Shown here in pieces: positions 1 to 8,445 of a stretch of 8,577 nucleotides of DNA (positions within the stretch are counted from its first letter, which is position 1; each line of letters begins with the position of its first letter). Source of the DNA: Thiohalomonas sp. (GTDB lineage Bacteria > Pseudomonadota > Gammaproteobacteria > GRL18); contig JAIVER010000045.1 of NCBI GenBank assembly GCA_023864145.1, forward strand, positions 1-8,577, in the 5' to 3' direction. Both the position numbers and the translations under genes were made by a program. The notes under the pieces are model-generated. The model was not told the DNA's origin, did no database searches, and saw nothing but the letters and a program-made list of their open reading frames with translations.

Positions 1-108
1 GGCTCCTTACTAGCTGATGGCTCCTTACTAGCTGATGGCTCCTTACTAGCTGATGGCTCCTTACTAGCTGATGGCTCCTTACTAGCTGATGCCTCCTTAC
101 TAGCTGAT
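1..108 (-). repeat. 18-bp tandem repeat array inside rne (SASKEP units)
   Basis: Five identical copies of ggctccttactagctgat (1-90) are followed by a sixth copy (91-108) with one change, ggc to gcc at its start. Read on the minus strand in the rne frame, each unit encodes SASKEP; the changed base turns one Pro into Ala (SASKEA). Because 18 is a multiple of three, gain or loss of copies keeps the frame. The array touches the left edge, so the total copy number is unknown. It lies in the disordered scaffold half of RNase E. The identical synonymous codon choice in every copy points to recent slippage or unequal recombination rather than old duplication. Confidence 0.97.
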
Positions 109-2465
109 GGCTGAGCATGAGTATTAGAAGCTTTTTGATCCGCTGTTGCCGGTGTGTTTTTAGTCACTGCTTTTTTACGTGTACTGACTCTTCGTCCTGT
201 GCGTCTTGAACCTGAGCCGCGTAACGATTTTTTCTTATCAGGAGAGGTTGGGCTTTCATTGTCTGAGGAAGTTTCAACTGTTTCAGGAATGTTTGATTCC
301 AGTGCTTTATCAGCTTCTTTCTGAACAGGTACTGTTTCCATGTCATTGTTTGATTTGACGGTCTCTGCATTCTCAACTTGAGTTGATGTTTCAGCATTTA
401 TTTGTTCAGGTTTTTTTGCTGATTGCTGTTGTTTACCCTTAGAATCTGCTTTTCTGCGTCCCTCTCCCTTAGGAGCAGGTGCACTTGTTTTCCTGGCAGG
501 TTGCTCTGATGGTGTCTTTTCACCCATTGATTCAAAGATTGCAGGTTTTTCTATTGATTTAACCGCAGGATTTTCATGTGCCTGCTTGCGTGATTTACTA
601 CTGCTTTTCTGGGTATGTTTAGTATCATCACGTTTATTTTGTTTTTGAGGCTTTTTACGAGTGTCACGGAGCTCACTTTTCCTGCGTTGATCTGATTTGC
701 GATCGGAGCGTTTGTTTTGGGCTGAGCTTCTGGTACTTCTTCTTGCTCTGGCTTCTTCCGCTGTTATTTCTTTATCAGGAGCATTAGCAGATTCACGACG
801 ATTAAATAAAGATGTCCAGATACGTCTGACTAAAGTCAGTGGCTGACTTTGTTGTTGTACTTGCAGGCTTGTAGGTGCTTTGACGACTGGCTCTTCATAT
901 TTAGCGGGCTCAGCAATCATACGGTTAGCTTCGTCATCACTAAGAATTCGATTGAAATTATAGCTATTAACCTGATATTGTTCAGTCAAATTTTCATCGC
1001 TGCGAATACGTTCGATACGATAATGTGGTGTGACCAGACTTTCATTAGGTATCAGAGTCACTGTGATTTTTTGTCGACTTTCAATCTCGCTGATAATATC
1101 ACGTTTGTCATTCAGTAAGAATGTTGCAACGTTAACAGGTAATTGAGCCAAGATACGGCCTGTGCTCTCTTTCATTGATTCTTCTTCAATGATCCGAAGT
1201 ACAGACAAACCAAGAGAATCAATGCCGCGAATGGTGCCGTGACCACTACAACGAGGGCAGGTGATTTGACTGGATTCGCCCAGAGAGGCTTTTAAGCGTT
1301 GACGAGACATTTCAAGCAGACCAAAGCGTGAGATACGACCAACCTGAACGCGTGCACGATCCAGTTTTAAGGCATCTTTCATACGATTTTCTACTGCTCG
1401 CTGGTTTTTAGCAGGAGACATGTCGATAAAATCAATGACGACTAAACCACCGAGATCACGTAAGCGTAACTGTCTGGCAACTTCATCAGCCGCTTCTAAA
1501 TTAGTGTTTAATGCCGTTTCTTCAATATCAGCACCCTTAGTGGCTCTGGCAGAGTTAATATCAATTGAAATTAAAGCTTCAGTGTGGTCTATGACAATAG
1601 CACCGCCGGATGGCAGTGTGACTTCACGTTGAAAAGCGGTCTCAATCTGGCTTTCAATCTGGTAGCGTGAAAATAAAGGAATATTATCACTATAAAGTTT
1701 CACTTTATGAAGGTGTTGCGGCATGACCTGCTGCATAAAGTCATAGGCTTCTTTATAGGTTTTTTCTTCATCGATAATGATTTCAGTAATCTCTGAACGC
1801 AGATAATCACGAATGGCACGAATAACGATATTGCTTTCCTGATAGATCAGAAAAGGGACTTTACGTTCAACGGATGTGCTGTCAATGGCTCTCCATAAAT
1901 GAAGCAGGTAATCCAGATCTAATTGCAGCTCTTCAATACTCTTACCAATGCCTGCTGTACGGACAATTAAGCCCATTGATTCAGGGGGATTAAGCTGATT
2001 TAGTATTTCTTTTAATTCGGAGCGTTCTTCGCCCTCGATACGTCTGGAGATACCACCTGCTTTGGGGTTATTAGGCATTAAAACTAAGTAACGGCCCGGA
2101 AGACTGATGAAGGTAGTGAGCGCTGCACCTTTATTGCCACGCTCTTCTTTATCAACCTGAACAACAACTTCCATTCCTTCACGAACTAATTGGGCAATAC
2201 TTGCGCGTTTGCCTCGTTCAGCGGGTTGTTTGAAATATTGACGTGAAATATCTTTAAGAGGGAGGAAACCATGTCTGTCAGCACCATAATCAACGAAGGC
2301 GGCTTCGAGGCTGGGCTCTACACGGGTAATTATTGCTTTATAGATGTTTGCTTTTTTTTGTGTTCTCTGGGTAGTTTCAATATCCAGATTAAACAGGTGC
2401 TGGCCATCGACCAGTGCAAGACGTAACTCTTCAGGCTGAGTTGCATTAAATAACATTCTTTTCAT
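1..2465 (-). CDS. rne: Ribonuclease E, C-terminus cut by the window edge
   Basis: Endoribonuclease that starts mRNA decay and processes rRNA and tRNA precursors; in this family it also scaffolds the membrane-bound degradosome. The protein begins [15 protein letters not shown], almost as in E. coli Rne, which fixes the start at 2465. An S1 RNA-binding domain (about residues 36-125, with [12 protein letters not shown] and HGFLPLK) and the 5'-sensor/RNase H-like region follow. The DNase I-like domain has the metal-binding aspartates D302 (SIDINSARA) and D345 (VVIDFIDM), equivalent to E. coli D303 and D346. The Zn-link cysteines C403 and C406 lie in CPRCSG. An amphipathic membrane-tether helix is likely at about 543-560 ([16 protein letters not shown]). 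Residues about 572-612 are Arg/Lys-rich, as in the RNA-binding segment of the scaffold half. The frame stays open for 821 codons and ends in a SASKEP repeat array. The PNPase-binding end is not visible. No good Shine-Dalgarno is seen before the start. Identity is very secure. Confidence 0.97.
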   Translation of the reverse strand, partial: MKRMLFNATQPEELRLALVDGQHLFNLDIETTQRTQKKANIYKAIITRVEPSLEAAFVDYGADRHGFLPLKDISRQYFKQPAERGKRASIAQLVREGMEVVVQVDKEERGNKGAALTTFISLPGRYLVLMPNNPKAGGISRRIEGEERSELKEILNQLNPPESMGLIVRTAGIGKSIEELQLDLDYLLHLWRAIDSTSVERKVPFLIYQESNIVIRAIRDYLRSEITEIIIDEEKTYKEAYDFMQQVMPQHLHKVKLYSDNIPLFSRYQIESQIETAFQREVTLPSGGAIVIDHTEALISIDINSARATKGADIEETALNTNLEAADEVARQLRLRDLGGLVVIDFIDMSPAKNQRAVENRMKDALKLDRARVQVGRISRFGLLEMSRQRLKASLGESSQITCPRCSGHGTIRGIDSLGLSVLRIIEEESMKESTGRILAQLPVNVATFLLNDKRDIISEIESRQKITVTLIPNESLVTPHYRIERIRSDENLTEQYQVNSYNFNRILSDDEANRMIAEPAKYEEPVVKAPTSLQVQQQSQPLTLVRRIWTSLFNRRESANAPDKEITAEEARARRSTRSSAQNKRSDRKSDQRRKSELRDTRKKPQKQNKRDDTKHTQKSSSKSRKQAHENPAVKSIEKPAIFESMGEKTPSEQPARKTSAPAPKGEGRRKADSKGKQQQSAKKPEQINAETSTQVENAETVKSNNDMETVPVQKEADKALESNIPETVETSSDNESPTSPDKKKSLRGSGSRRTGRRVSTRKKAVTKNTPATADQKASNTHAQPSASKEASASKEPSASKEPSASKEPSASKEPSASKE

Positions 2466-2509
2466 ATAGGTGTACTCAAATTGCTTAGAGGCTCAAACTA
2501 TATAAAGTT

Positions 2510-2529
2510 TATAAGCAAAATTGCTTATA
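2510..2529. repeat. Perfect 9-bp inverted repeat at the likely rne transcription start
   Basis: TATAAGCAA (2510-2518) and TTGCTTATA (2521-2529) are exact reverse complements separated by two A residues. The repeat abuts the candidate rne -10 box and should overlap the transcription start. It could be an operator, or a hairpin at the 5' end of the rne mRNA. Function is inferred from position only; AT-rich palindromes can also arise by chance. Confidence 0.4.
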
Positions 2530-2556
2530 TTATAGGGAAAGGTTACTGACTTAGAA
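2529..2556 (-). promoter_or_regulatory. Candidate promoter of rne
   Basis: On the minus strand there is a perfect -10 box TATAAT (2529-2534), with a weak -35 TTCTAA (2551-2556, three of six consensus bases) at a 16-bp spacing. It would give a leader of roughly 55-60 nt before the rne ATG. RNase E leaders in enterobacteria are longer, so further promoters upstream in the AT-rich spacer are possible. The -10 is good, the -35 is poor, and the call is tentative. Confidence 0.35.
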
Positions 2557-3461
2557 TAAAGTTAATTCTTTATTTTAAAGACATAAATTGTTATCAATAT
2601 CATTTAAGTAATCAAATGCTTATAGTGTCTATTTATGCCAGAAATTGAGGTTGAACAATTTAAAAAATAAAATAGTGCTAATAGATTATGTACTATTTTA
2701 TAGAATACATAAGATTTTATGCATTGTTTTTATCTGCATAACTCTAAGTGTTAAAAGCACCTACCTAATTAGCAAAAATTGTTCTTTACTCAATGACTGC
2801 TTTAATCAGTTAGCTGTAATTTTATTAATTACATCAATGATTACTGCTTAAATAATATTCAGTTAAAGGTGTCGAAAAATCAATCTGCTAGTGATTTGAT
2901 TTCTTGATAAATCCTATTTTAAGACATTACTTAAAATACCTTTTTTGAACTGGATATAAAAGTCTTTTGTTACTTTTCCTGTAAACTTTATACAGGAGCT
3001 ATAAATTATTTATATTTCATGGATCATTATTAATGATTTTACTTGGTTTAAATTTGTAGGATTTTTGTCTAAAAACTGGAGTAATTGGTTTTAAACACGT
3101 ACTATAATAGAGTAACTGTGTTTTTCCTTTGCCGGGCATCATTAAAATAGATGCCTCTAACTTACAATAATCACATCAGCAATATCATTAAAAAATAATT
3201 CATGATATTTATTCATTAAAACTGAATTCTATTCATCGTAAAGTTAGGCAAAATTACTTTATCAGATGATATGGAAGCCTTTAACAAATAAGTTTATCTT
3301 TAATAGTTCAATTTATTACTGCACTTTTTTCAGTGAGTTAATGAGTTACTTAATAGTAAGTAAGCTCAATAGCGTAGCGTTGCAAATTAACTGAAGATCT
3401 TAACCGACTCAATATAACAGTTGAAATCAATTCCATCAATGTAAAATCATAGAAATATTAA

Positions 3462-4412
3462 ATGAATTATAGAATAATAACACATTCAGTCAAGTTTGTT
3501 GAAATTAATGCCAATAATGCAGGGCAAAGAATTGATAACTTTCTGTTAAATCAGCTTAAAGGTGTACCCAGGGGACATATATATAAAATTATTCGTAAGG
3601 GTGAAGTGAGAGTTAACAAAGGCCGCATTAAACAAACCTACAAGCTCCAATATGGTGATAGTGTTAGAATCCCACCGGTTTCATTAACTAAAAAAAAGGC
3701 TTTGCCCGCACCGGGACGGTCATTATTAACATTAATTGAAAACTCTATTATTTTTGAGGATTCAAGTTTACTTGCTATCAATAAACCCAGTGGTGTTGCT
3801 GTTCATGGAGGGAGTGGGGTAAGTTATGGCATTATTGAAGCCATACGTGCTTTGAAGCCGGATGAAAAATTTTTAGAACTCATTCACCGGCTTGATAAAG
3901 ATACATCGGGATGCTTATTGATTGCCAAAAAACGCAGTGCACTTATCGCAGTGCAGGATTTGTTACGCAATAGACAAACAGATAAGCGTTATCTGGCTAT
4001 GTTATGCGGCTTGCCTGATTTTAACAAACAAAAAGTCACTGCACCTTTGTTACGTGAAGAGCTCAAATCAGGAGAACGATTTGTTCGTGTGGATCAAACA
4101 GGTAAAGAGTCAACCAGTTTTTTTAGTATTCTGGAGCGATTTAATTACTCAGTGCTGGCAGAAGTAAAAATTATTACCGGTCGTACTCATCAGATCCGTG
4201 TGCATGCAAAATATTTAGGACACAATGTAGTAGGTGATAGTAAATATGGTAATTATGCATGTAATCAACGACTTAAAAAAAGAGGGCTGAAACGCTTATT
4301 TTTGCACTCAGCGCAAATATCATTTAAACACCCTGATTTAAACAAAAAAATCACGATTAAAGCACCATTAAGTGCTGATTTAGAACAATTTTTACTGATT
4401 TTAAAAAAATAG
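3462..4412 (+). CDS. rluC: 23S rRNA pseudouridine synthase RluC (316 aa)
   Basis: In E. coli, RluC isomerises uridines 955, 2504 and 2580 of 23S rRNA to pseudouridine. The protein has an N-terminal S4 RNA-binding domain (about residues 21-72, from AGQRIDNFLLNQLKGVP through KGEVRVNKGRIK), then the RluA-type catalytic domain. The active-site aspartate is D145 in HRLDKDTSG, and the family motif GRTHQIRVH is at about 240-248. KPSGVAVHGGSG and SGERFVRV also match RluC. The length and N-terminus agree with E. coli RluC, supporting ATG 3462, although the ribosome binding site upstream is weak. It is divergent from rne, the arrangement known in Pseudomonas, and is the first gene of a probable unit with the HAD gene and sppA. 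No key residue is missing. RluC rather than RluD or RluA is well supported by the S4 domain sequence and the neighbourhood. Confidence 0.95.
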   Translation: MNYRIITHSVKFVEINANNAGQRIDNFLLNQLKGVPRGHIYKIIRKGEVRVNKGRIKQTYKLQYGDSVRIPPVSLTKKKALPAPGRSLLTLIENSIIFEDSSLLAINKPSGVAVHGGSGVSYGIIEAIRALKPDEKFLELIHRLDKDTSGCLLIAKKRSALIAVQDLLRNRQTDKRYLAMLCGLPDFNKQKVTAPLLREELKSGERFVRVDQTGKESTSFFSILERFNYSVLAEVKIITGRTHQIRVHAKYLGHNVVGDSKYGNYACNQRLKKRGLKRLFLHSAQISFKHPDLNKKITIKAPLSADLEQFLLILKK

Positions 4413-4503
4413 CTGCCACTATTTATCGTATATCTGATAATTACAGATATTCTGTCTAGCTGACTAAAGTAACTAACAAATTAACTAAGAAAAAGTAGAA
4501 ACA

Positions 4504-5165
4504 ATGCCTGCGTATAAATTAATTATTTTTGACTGGGATGGTACTCTTATGGACTCACAGGCAAGAATTGTTGCCTGTCTGCAATGTGCAGCCGAGGAAA
4601 TGCAATTACCTTCTTTAGCAGAAAACACCCTGAAAAATGTTATCGGTCTGTGTCTTAATGAAGCCGTTTTAAGCCTTTACCCACAATTAAAGGCTGATCA
4701 GGTCAGGCACTTTGCTGATCGTTACCGCTATCATTTTATTACCGCGAATGACACACCTTCAGGATTATTTACAAATGTGAGACACATGCTGCAGCAATTA
4801 ATCGACAAAGGGTTTATGCTGGCCCTTGCGAAGGGTAAAGCGCGCAGAGGTTTAGAACCGGTGTTGCTTGAAACTGGTTTAAATACTCTCTTTCATGCTA
4901 GTCGTTGTCCGATGAAACCCCCTCTAGGCCTCATCCGAAGATATTAGAAGAACTATTAGATGAATTTGGTGTGATGGTTGATGATGCTATTATGGTTAGT
5001 GATACCGAGTATGATATGTTAATGGCAAAATCACTTGGTATGGATGCTCTGGTGGTCAGTTATGGGGTACATGATAAACCCGATATTCTAAAAGATGCAC
5101 CTATATCCTGCGTGGATAGTATTAAAGAATTATCACAATGGCTTTTAAAGTGTGACAATTATTAA
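4504..5165 (+). pseudogene. HAD-family phosphatase, frameshifted and with degraded catalytic motifs
   Basis: A HAD-IA hydrolase of the phosphoglycolate-phosphatase-like type that lies between rluC and sppA in pseudomonads; the substrate is unknown. Residues 1-135 are read from ATG 4504, including motif I FDWDGTLMDS with nucleophile D10. After HASRC (codon ending near 4908) the frame must shift: the in-frame reading ends in a missing-homology tail and stop at 4945-4947, while the next frame continues SDETPSRPHPKILEELLDE to a stop at 5163-5165. One missing base, probably a G making TGT GCC GAT, would restore the family sequence CADET and give a 220-aa protein of normal length. Other motifs also depart from the family: motif II Thr is Lys110 (LALAKGKARRGL where ATGKSRRGL is usual), the motif III Lys is Arg (SRPHP), and motif IV reads VSDTEYD instead of VGDTEYD. 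Together these suggest real decay. A sequencing error could explain the frameshift alone, but not the substitutions. Confidence 0.85.
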
Positions 5166-5235
5166 AAAACACCTTCTTTTTCAGGTAAATAGCCCCATCT
5201 AATAAATAATAGTGATTAATTCAGGAAAATCGAAT

Positions 5236-6228
5236 ATGGATAAAAATGAAGTTAAACTTAATGAAAATTATGACAAGATGACCAGTAATGACGGTTGGGG
5301 AAAAAAACTGGTTGAAGATCTGGCGTTGGCTTCGCTAAAAGAAAAACGCACCACTCGTCGTTGGGGTATTTTCTTTAAACTGGCTTTTTTAGCTTATGTT
5401 GTGGCGCTGGCGGTTTTGGTTTATTCACCTTTTGATCCAGCATCATTAGAAAAAAGCAGTGATGGGCATACGGCAGTCATTGATATTGAAGGTGTTATCT
5501 CCTCTGATTCAGAAGCCAGTGCTGATTATATTGTGACTGCACTACGCGATGCTTATGACGATAAAAACACCAAAGGTGTTATTTTACGGATGAATACACC
5601 CGGTGGCAGTCCCGTCCAGTCTGGTTACATCAATGATGAAATTTATCGTTTAAAAGAGCTTCATCCTGAGATAAAGGTTTATGCTGTTATCGCTGATGTG
5701 TGTGCTTCTGGTGGTTATTATATTGCCGCCGCCGCTGATGAAATTTATGCAGACAAAGGTAGTATGGTTGGTTCAATTGGTGTCTTAATGAACGGTTTCG
5801 GCTTTGAAAATACCATTGATAAGCTGGGTGTTACAAGACGTTTATATACTGCAGGCGAGCATAAAGGTTTTCTTGACCCATTTACTGAGCCCAAAGAAAA
5901 TGATGTGCTTCATGTTAAGACTATCTTAAGCAATATTCATAAACAATTTGTTGATGCCGTTAAAAAAGGCCGTGGAGACAAACTAAAAGATGATCCATTG
6001 CTCTTTAGCGGCTATGTCTGGAGCGGAGAACAATCTCTGGAATTGGGATTGGTTGATAAATTAGGCAGTACCAGTTATGTTGCACGTGAAGTCATTGGCG
6101 CTGAAGAGATAAAAGACTTTACCGTATCAGAAGCATTTCTTGATCGCTTTGCTAAAAAAATCGGTGCATCAATTGCAACTCAAATGGCAGAAATAAGTGG
6201 CTTTGGTGTAGCACCACAATTGCGCTAA
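5236..6228 (+). CDS. sppA: Signal peptide peptidase SppA, short form, S49 family (330 aa)
   Basis: Membrane-anchored serine protease that degrades remnant signal peptides and possibly other membrane fragments, acting on the periplasmic side. A cytoplasmic N-terminus of about 44 residues precedes one membrane segment (about 45-63, IFFKLAFLAYVVALAVLVY). The S49 domain has the conserved NTPGGSP, the nucleophile S158 in ASGGYYIAAAADEIYA, and the general base K210 in GEHKGF. The 52-residue Ser-Lys gap is the same as in Bacillus SppA, so this is the single-domain form and not the double-length E. coli protein. I prefer ATG 5236, which has AGGA at 5223-5226 nine bases ahead, to the in-frame GTG at 5212, which has no such site. 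It follows the broken HAD gene by 70 bp and ends before a strong terminator. SohB is less likely given the length and neighbourhood. Confidence 0.92.
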   Translation: MDKNEVKLNENYDKMTSNDGWGKKLVEDLALASLKEKRTTRRWGIFFKLAFLAYVVALAVLVYSPFDPASLEKSSDGHTAVIDIEGVISSDSEASADYIVTALRDAYDDKNTKGVILRMNTPGGSPVQSGYINDEIYRLKELHPEIKVYAVIADVCASGGYYIAAAADEIYADKGSMVGSIGVLMNGFGFENTIDKLGVTRRLYTAGEHKGFLDPFTEPKENDVLHVKTILSNIHKQFVDAVKKGRGDKLKDDPLLFSGYVWSGEQSLELGLVDKLGSTSYVAREVIGAEEIKDFTVSEAFLDRFAKKIGASIATQMAEISGFGVAPQLR

Positions 6229-6263
6229 TCATCATTAGGTAGACTGATGATTTAGTTTTAGAT

Positions 6264-6304
6264 AAAAAAGCCCCCATAGCAATTTCAACTATGGGGGCTT
6301 TTTT
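6264..6304. terminator. Bidirectional Rho-independent terminator between sppA and nhaD
   Basis: The perfect 16-nt arms aaaaaagcccccatag (6264-6279) and ctatgggggctttttt (6289-6304) enclose a 9-nt loop. The GC-rich core is followed by a run of six T on the plus strand and, by symmetry, six T on the minus strand. It lies 35 bp after the sppA stop and about 20 bp after the nhaD stop, so it can terminate both convergent units. Confidence 0.95.
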
Positions 6305-6323
6305 ATGTGCTTTAAATATTGTA

Positions 6324-7823
6324 TTAATGCATTGTTTTGGCACTGTTAATTGCCGTATCCATTAAATCAGCATTGATAAGCATGTGTAGCCAGATACTGG
6401 CTGCATAGCCTAAAGCAATAGCCCATGACCATTTCATGTGAGCAAAGAATGTATACATACCTCTGGCCTGACCCATCAGTGCTACGCCTGCCGCTGAACC
6501 AATGGACAGCATAGAACCACCGACACCGGCTGTTAATGTGACCAGCAGCCACTGACCCAGGGACATATCAGGGTTCATGGTTAGTACTGCAAACATCACC
6601 GGAATATTATCAACGATTGCAGAAAGTAGACCGACAATAATATTGGCTCCGGTAATGCCTGTGCCCATGACACCTTCACCGGTATACATCATCTCAGAAA
6701 TCATAGCGAGATAACCTAATGTACCTAAACCGCCGACACATAAAATTACGCCATAGAAAAACATCAGTGTGTCCCACTCGGCACGGGCAAGAATATGAAA
6801 AATATCATAATTTTTTGGCTGGCCTTCAATCTGTAATACGACATTTTTCATATCAGCATCTTCTATTGACTCAGCATTAGGTGTGCCGGCTTCTTTTATT
6901 TTAAGATAATAAGCAAATAACTTGAGTACACCTAGACCAGTCATCATGCCGAGTACAGGAGGTAAATGTAAGAAATTATGGAAACTGACAGTCATTACGA
7001 TGGTAAAGAGAAATAGACCAATCATGATATAAGCGCCATGTTTGACAATGACTTCTGATTCAATGGGTTCAGGATTACCTTTTGGTACAGAAAAAGACAT
7101 GATTGCGGCAGGGATGAGCCAGTTAACTAATGAGGGAATAAATAAGACAAGGAATTGATCAAATTGAACAATGCCTTTTTGCCAGACCATCAGGGTGGTA
7201 ATGTCACCAAATGGACTAAAAGCTCCACCAGCATTTGCAGCAACCACGATATTTATGCATGCGAGAACAATAAATTTGGTATTGCCGGCACCGACAGCCA
7301 TCGCTACCGCAGCCATCAGCAGGGCAGTTGTGAGATTATCTGCAATAGGAGATATAACAAAAGCCAGTAAACCGGTGATCCAGAAGACCATTTTAAGTGA
7401 ATAACCTCTGGATACTAACCAGGCACGTAAGGCATCAAAGACATTTCTTTCTTCAAGGGCATTAATGTAGGTCATCGCTGCTAATAAGAAGAGTAATAAC
7501 TCGGCATATTCTTCAATATTATGCTTAACGGCGATGCCGGCTGCATGGGGTTCACCGATGCTATTGTAAGCCATGCCCACTAATATCCAGATAATTCCGG
7601 CAGATACTAAAACAGGCTTCGATTTTCTCATGTGTAGAAATTCTTCACCAATGACCAGACTATAAGCAATGATAAAAATAATGACGGCGATAATGCCGTA
7701 TGTTGTGGAGGTGAGATCAACAGTAGTATTGCCGCCCGAAGCCATAACCATAGAAAATGGTAGCACTAGAAATAGAAAAGCAAGTAGTGATTTCAAGCTA
7801 ATTTGTCTAAATTGTTTATACAT
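6324..7823 (-). CDS. nhaD: Na+/H+ antiporter NhaD (499 aa)
   Basis: Inner-membrane antiporter of the ion transporter superfamily that exports Na+ (and Li+ in studied members) in exchange for protons, for salt and alkaline pH tolerance. The sequence is strongly hydrophobic throughout, with about a dozen membrane segments. The N-terminus (KSLLAFLFLVLPFSMVMASGG, residues 11-31) looks like a signal peptide ending near A28. Two related half-site motifs are visible, ISPIADNLTTALL (D162, N163) and SAIVDNIPVMFAVL (D405, N406). This internal duplication is typical of the superfamily. NAGGAFSPFGDITTLMVW and GVGGSMLSIGSAAGVALMG are also characteristic of NhaD. The hydrophilic stretch around residues 310-345 is a likely cytoplasmic loop. 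Start 7823 is supported by AAGAGA (7834-7839 on the plus strand) ten bases upstream. The gene is intact, has its own promoter, and ends 20 bp before a shared terminator. ArsB-type permeases are more distant alternatives. Confidence 0.92.
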   Translation of the reverse strand: MYKQFRQISLKSLLAFLFLVLPFSMVMASGGNTTVDLTSTTYGIIAVIIFIIAYSLVIGEEFLHMRKSKPVLVSAGIIWILVGMAYNSIGEPHAAGIAVKHNIEEYAELLLFLLAAMTYINALEERNVFDALRAWLVSRGYSLKMVFWITGLLAFVISPIADNLTTALLMAAVAMAVGAGNTKFIVLACINIVVAANAGGAFSPFGDITTLMVWQKGIVQFDQFLVLFIPSLVNWLIPAAIMSFSVPKGNPEPIESEVIVKHGAYIMIGLFLFTIVMTVSFHNFLHLPPVLGMMTGLGVLKLFAYYLKIKEAGTPNAESIEDADMKNVVLQIEGQPKNYDIFHILARAEWDTLMFFYGVILCVGGLGTLGYLAMISEMMYTGEGVMGTGITGANIIVGLLSAIVDNIPVMFAVLTMNPDMSLGQWLLVTLTAGVGGSMLSIGSAAGVALMGQARGMYTFFAHMKWSWAIALGYAASIWLHMLINADLMDTAINSAKTMH

Positions 7824-7876
7824 ATTAATTAAATCTCTTAATTTAGTTGGTTCATAAGTGTGCTAATTATTTATTT

Positions 7877-7904
7877 ATTATAGAAATATAGCAAGTATTG
7901 AAAA
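7877..7904 (-). promoter_or_regulatory. Promoter of nhaD
   Basis: On the minus strand there is a perfect TATAAT -10 (7877-7882), a 16-bp spacer, and a -35 TTTTCA (7899-7904, four of six consensus bases). It lies in the 97-bp gap between the HDOD remnant and nhaD and gives a leader of about 45 nt. It makes nhaD transcription independent of the truncated gene upstream. No pH- or sodium-responsive operator could be recognised. Confidence 0.6.
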
Positions 7905-7920
7905 AAAATCTAATGATTCG

Positions 7921-8445
7921 TTAAGCGAGCAGGTTAATTGTTTCCTCAACCTGTTCTTTAGCTTGTTCAAGTACTTTAATACTGAGCTCGGGTGTGAGTT
8001 GACCGAGGGCTAACTTACTAAATGCTAGAACTTCATCCAGTCTTGGGCGTTTATCTGCTCCGGATTGCCCTACCAGGGCATGTAATTGTGCAACAATGAT
8101 AATATCGCAATATTCTGGTTTTTCACCGGGTTGACGTAACCAGTTTTCAGCTTCTCTTGCGGTAGTTATCAGAGCCTCAGAAAAATCCCATTTGCTTAGA
8201 ATCGCTGCGCCGACTTCACCTTTGAGTTGTTCTATCAGTGCTAAAAAGTGGGCCTCGTTTTCCATCATTTCAGGATCTTTATCAGCATAAGAAATAATTG
8301 GAATGGCAGCGATATCATGCAACAGACCAGCCAATAAGGCATGTTCAGGGTTAAATCCGGGTGTGATCTTTGCCAGAATAAAGCTTAAAGCGGCGGCTTC
8401 ACGGCTATGTTTCCAAATAGTCAGCATTCTCTTTTTTAACGTTTT
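7921..8445 (-). pseudogene. HDOD-domain protein, N-terminal part missing
   Basis: HDOD domains are non-catalytic relatives of HD phosphohydrolases found in bacterial signalling proteins; the specific role here is unknown. The remnant reads KTLKKRMLTIWKHSREAAALS, then PEHALLAGLLHDIAAIPI, KGEVGAAILSKWDFSEAL, and a C-terminal helix ending ETINLLA. This is the C-terminal half to two-thirds of a typical protein of roughly 280 residues. The only ATG is at 8427, giving 168 residues, but family-like sequence (LKKRM before the WKHS motif) continues upstream of it. So ATG 8427 is probably an internal Met. The family-like reading ends at 8445, exactly where a perfect palindrome begins, and a stop lies in frame inside the palindrome (TGA, 8476-8478). 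None of the three minus frames further right looks like the missing N-terminal part. I infer interruption by an insertion or rearrangement. A short protein could still be translated from 8427, but no good ribosome binding site is evident. Confidence 0.7.

Larger units (their letters stand above)
2466..3461. other. Non-coding AT-rich divergent spacer between rne and rluC
   Basis: About 1 kb separates the divergent starts of rne and rluC. It is much richer in A+T than the flanking genes, and I found no convincing coding region in it. It should hold the rne leader and promoter and the rluC promoter. Small inverted repeats are visible: 2510-2529 (near the rne start), 2977-2997 (7-bp arms around aacttta), 3023-3037 (ATCATTA/TAATGAT) and 3135-3155 (GGCATC/GATGCC with a 9-nt loop). 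A perfect TATAAT occurs on the plus strand at 3103-3108, but it has no good -35 partner. No tRNA or known ncRNA was recognised. Confidence 0.7.

Noticed and set aside
1..108. CRISPR array
   Set aside because: The units are contiguous 18-bp copies with no spacers, and they are read through in the rne frame.
2645..2851. Plus-strand ORF of 68 codons in the rne-rluC spacer
   Set aside because: Its composition is that of translated AT-rich non-coding DNA, it has no ribosome binding site, and no recognisable family features are visible.
2978..2996. LexA-like box (CTGT ... ACAG)
   Set aside because: The inner spacing is nine bases, whereas the enterobacterial SOS box needs eight, and the core does not match the alternating TA pattern. 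It is better read as a small inverted repeat.
4430..4450. Hairpin ATATCTG/CAGATAT between rluC and the HAD gene as a terminator
   Set aside because: It is seven AT-rich base pairs without a following T-run, so it gives no support for ending transcription inside the operon.
4895..4925. Programmed ribosomal frameshift in the HAD gene
   Set aside because: The overlap has no slippery heptamer and no obvious downstream stem-loop or pseudoknot, and the altered catalytic motifs favour a degraded gene.
7900..7923. Terminator right after the HDOD stop on the minus strand
   Set aside because: There is a run of eight T, but the preceding stem is only about four AT-rich base pairs, too weak to call.
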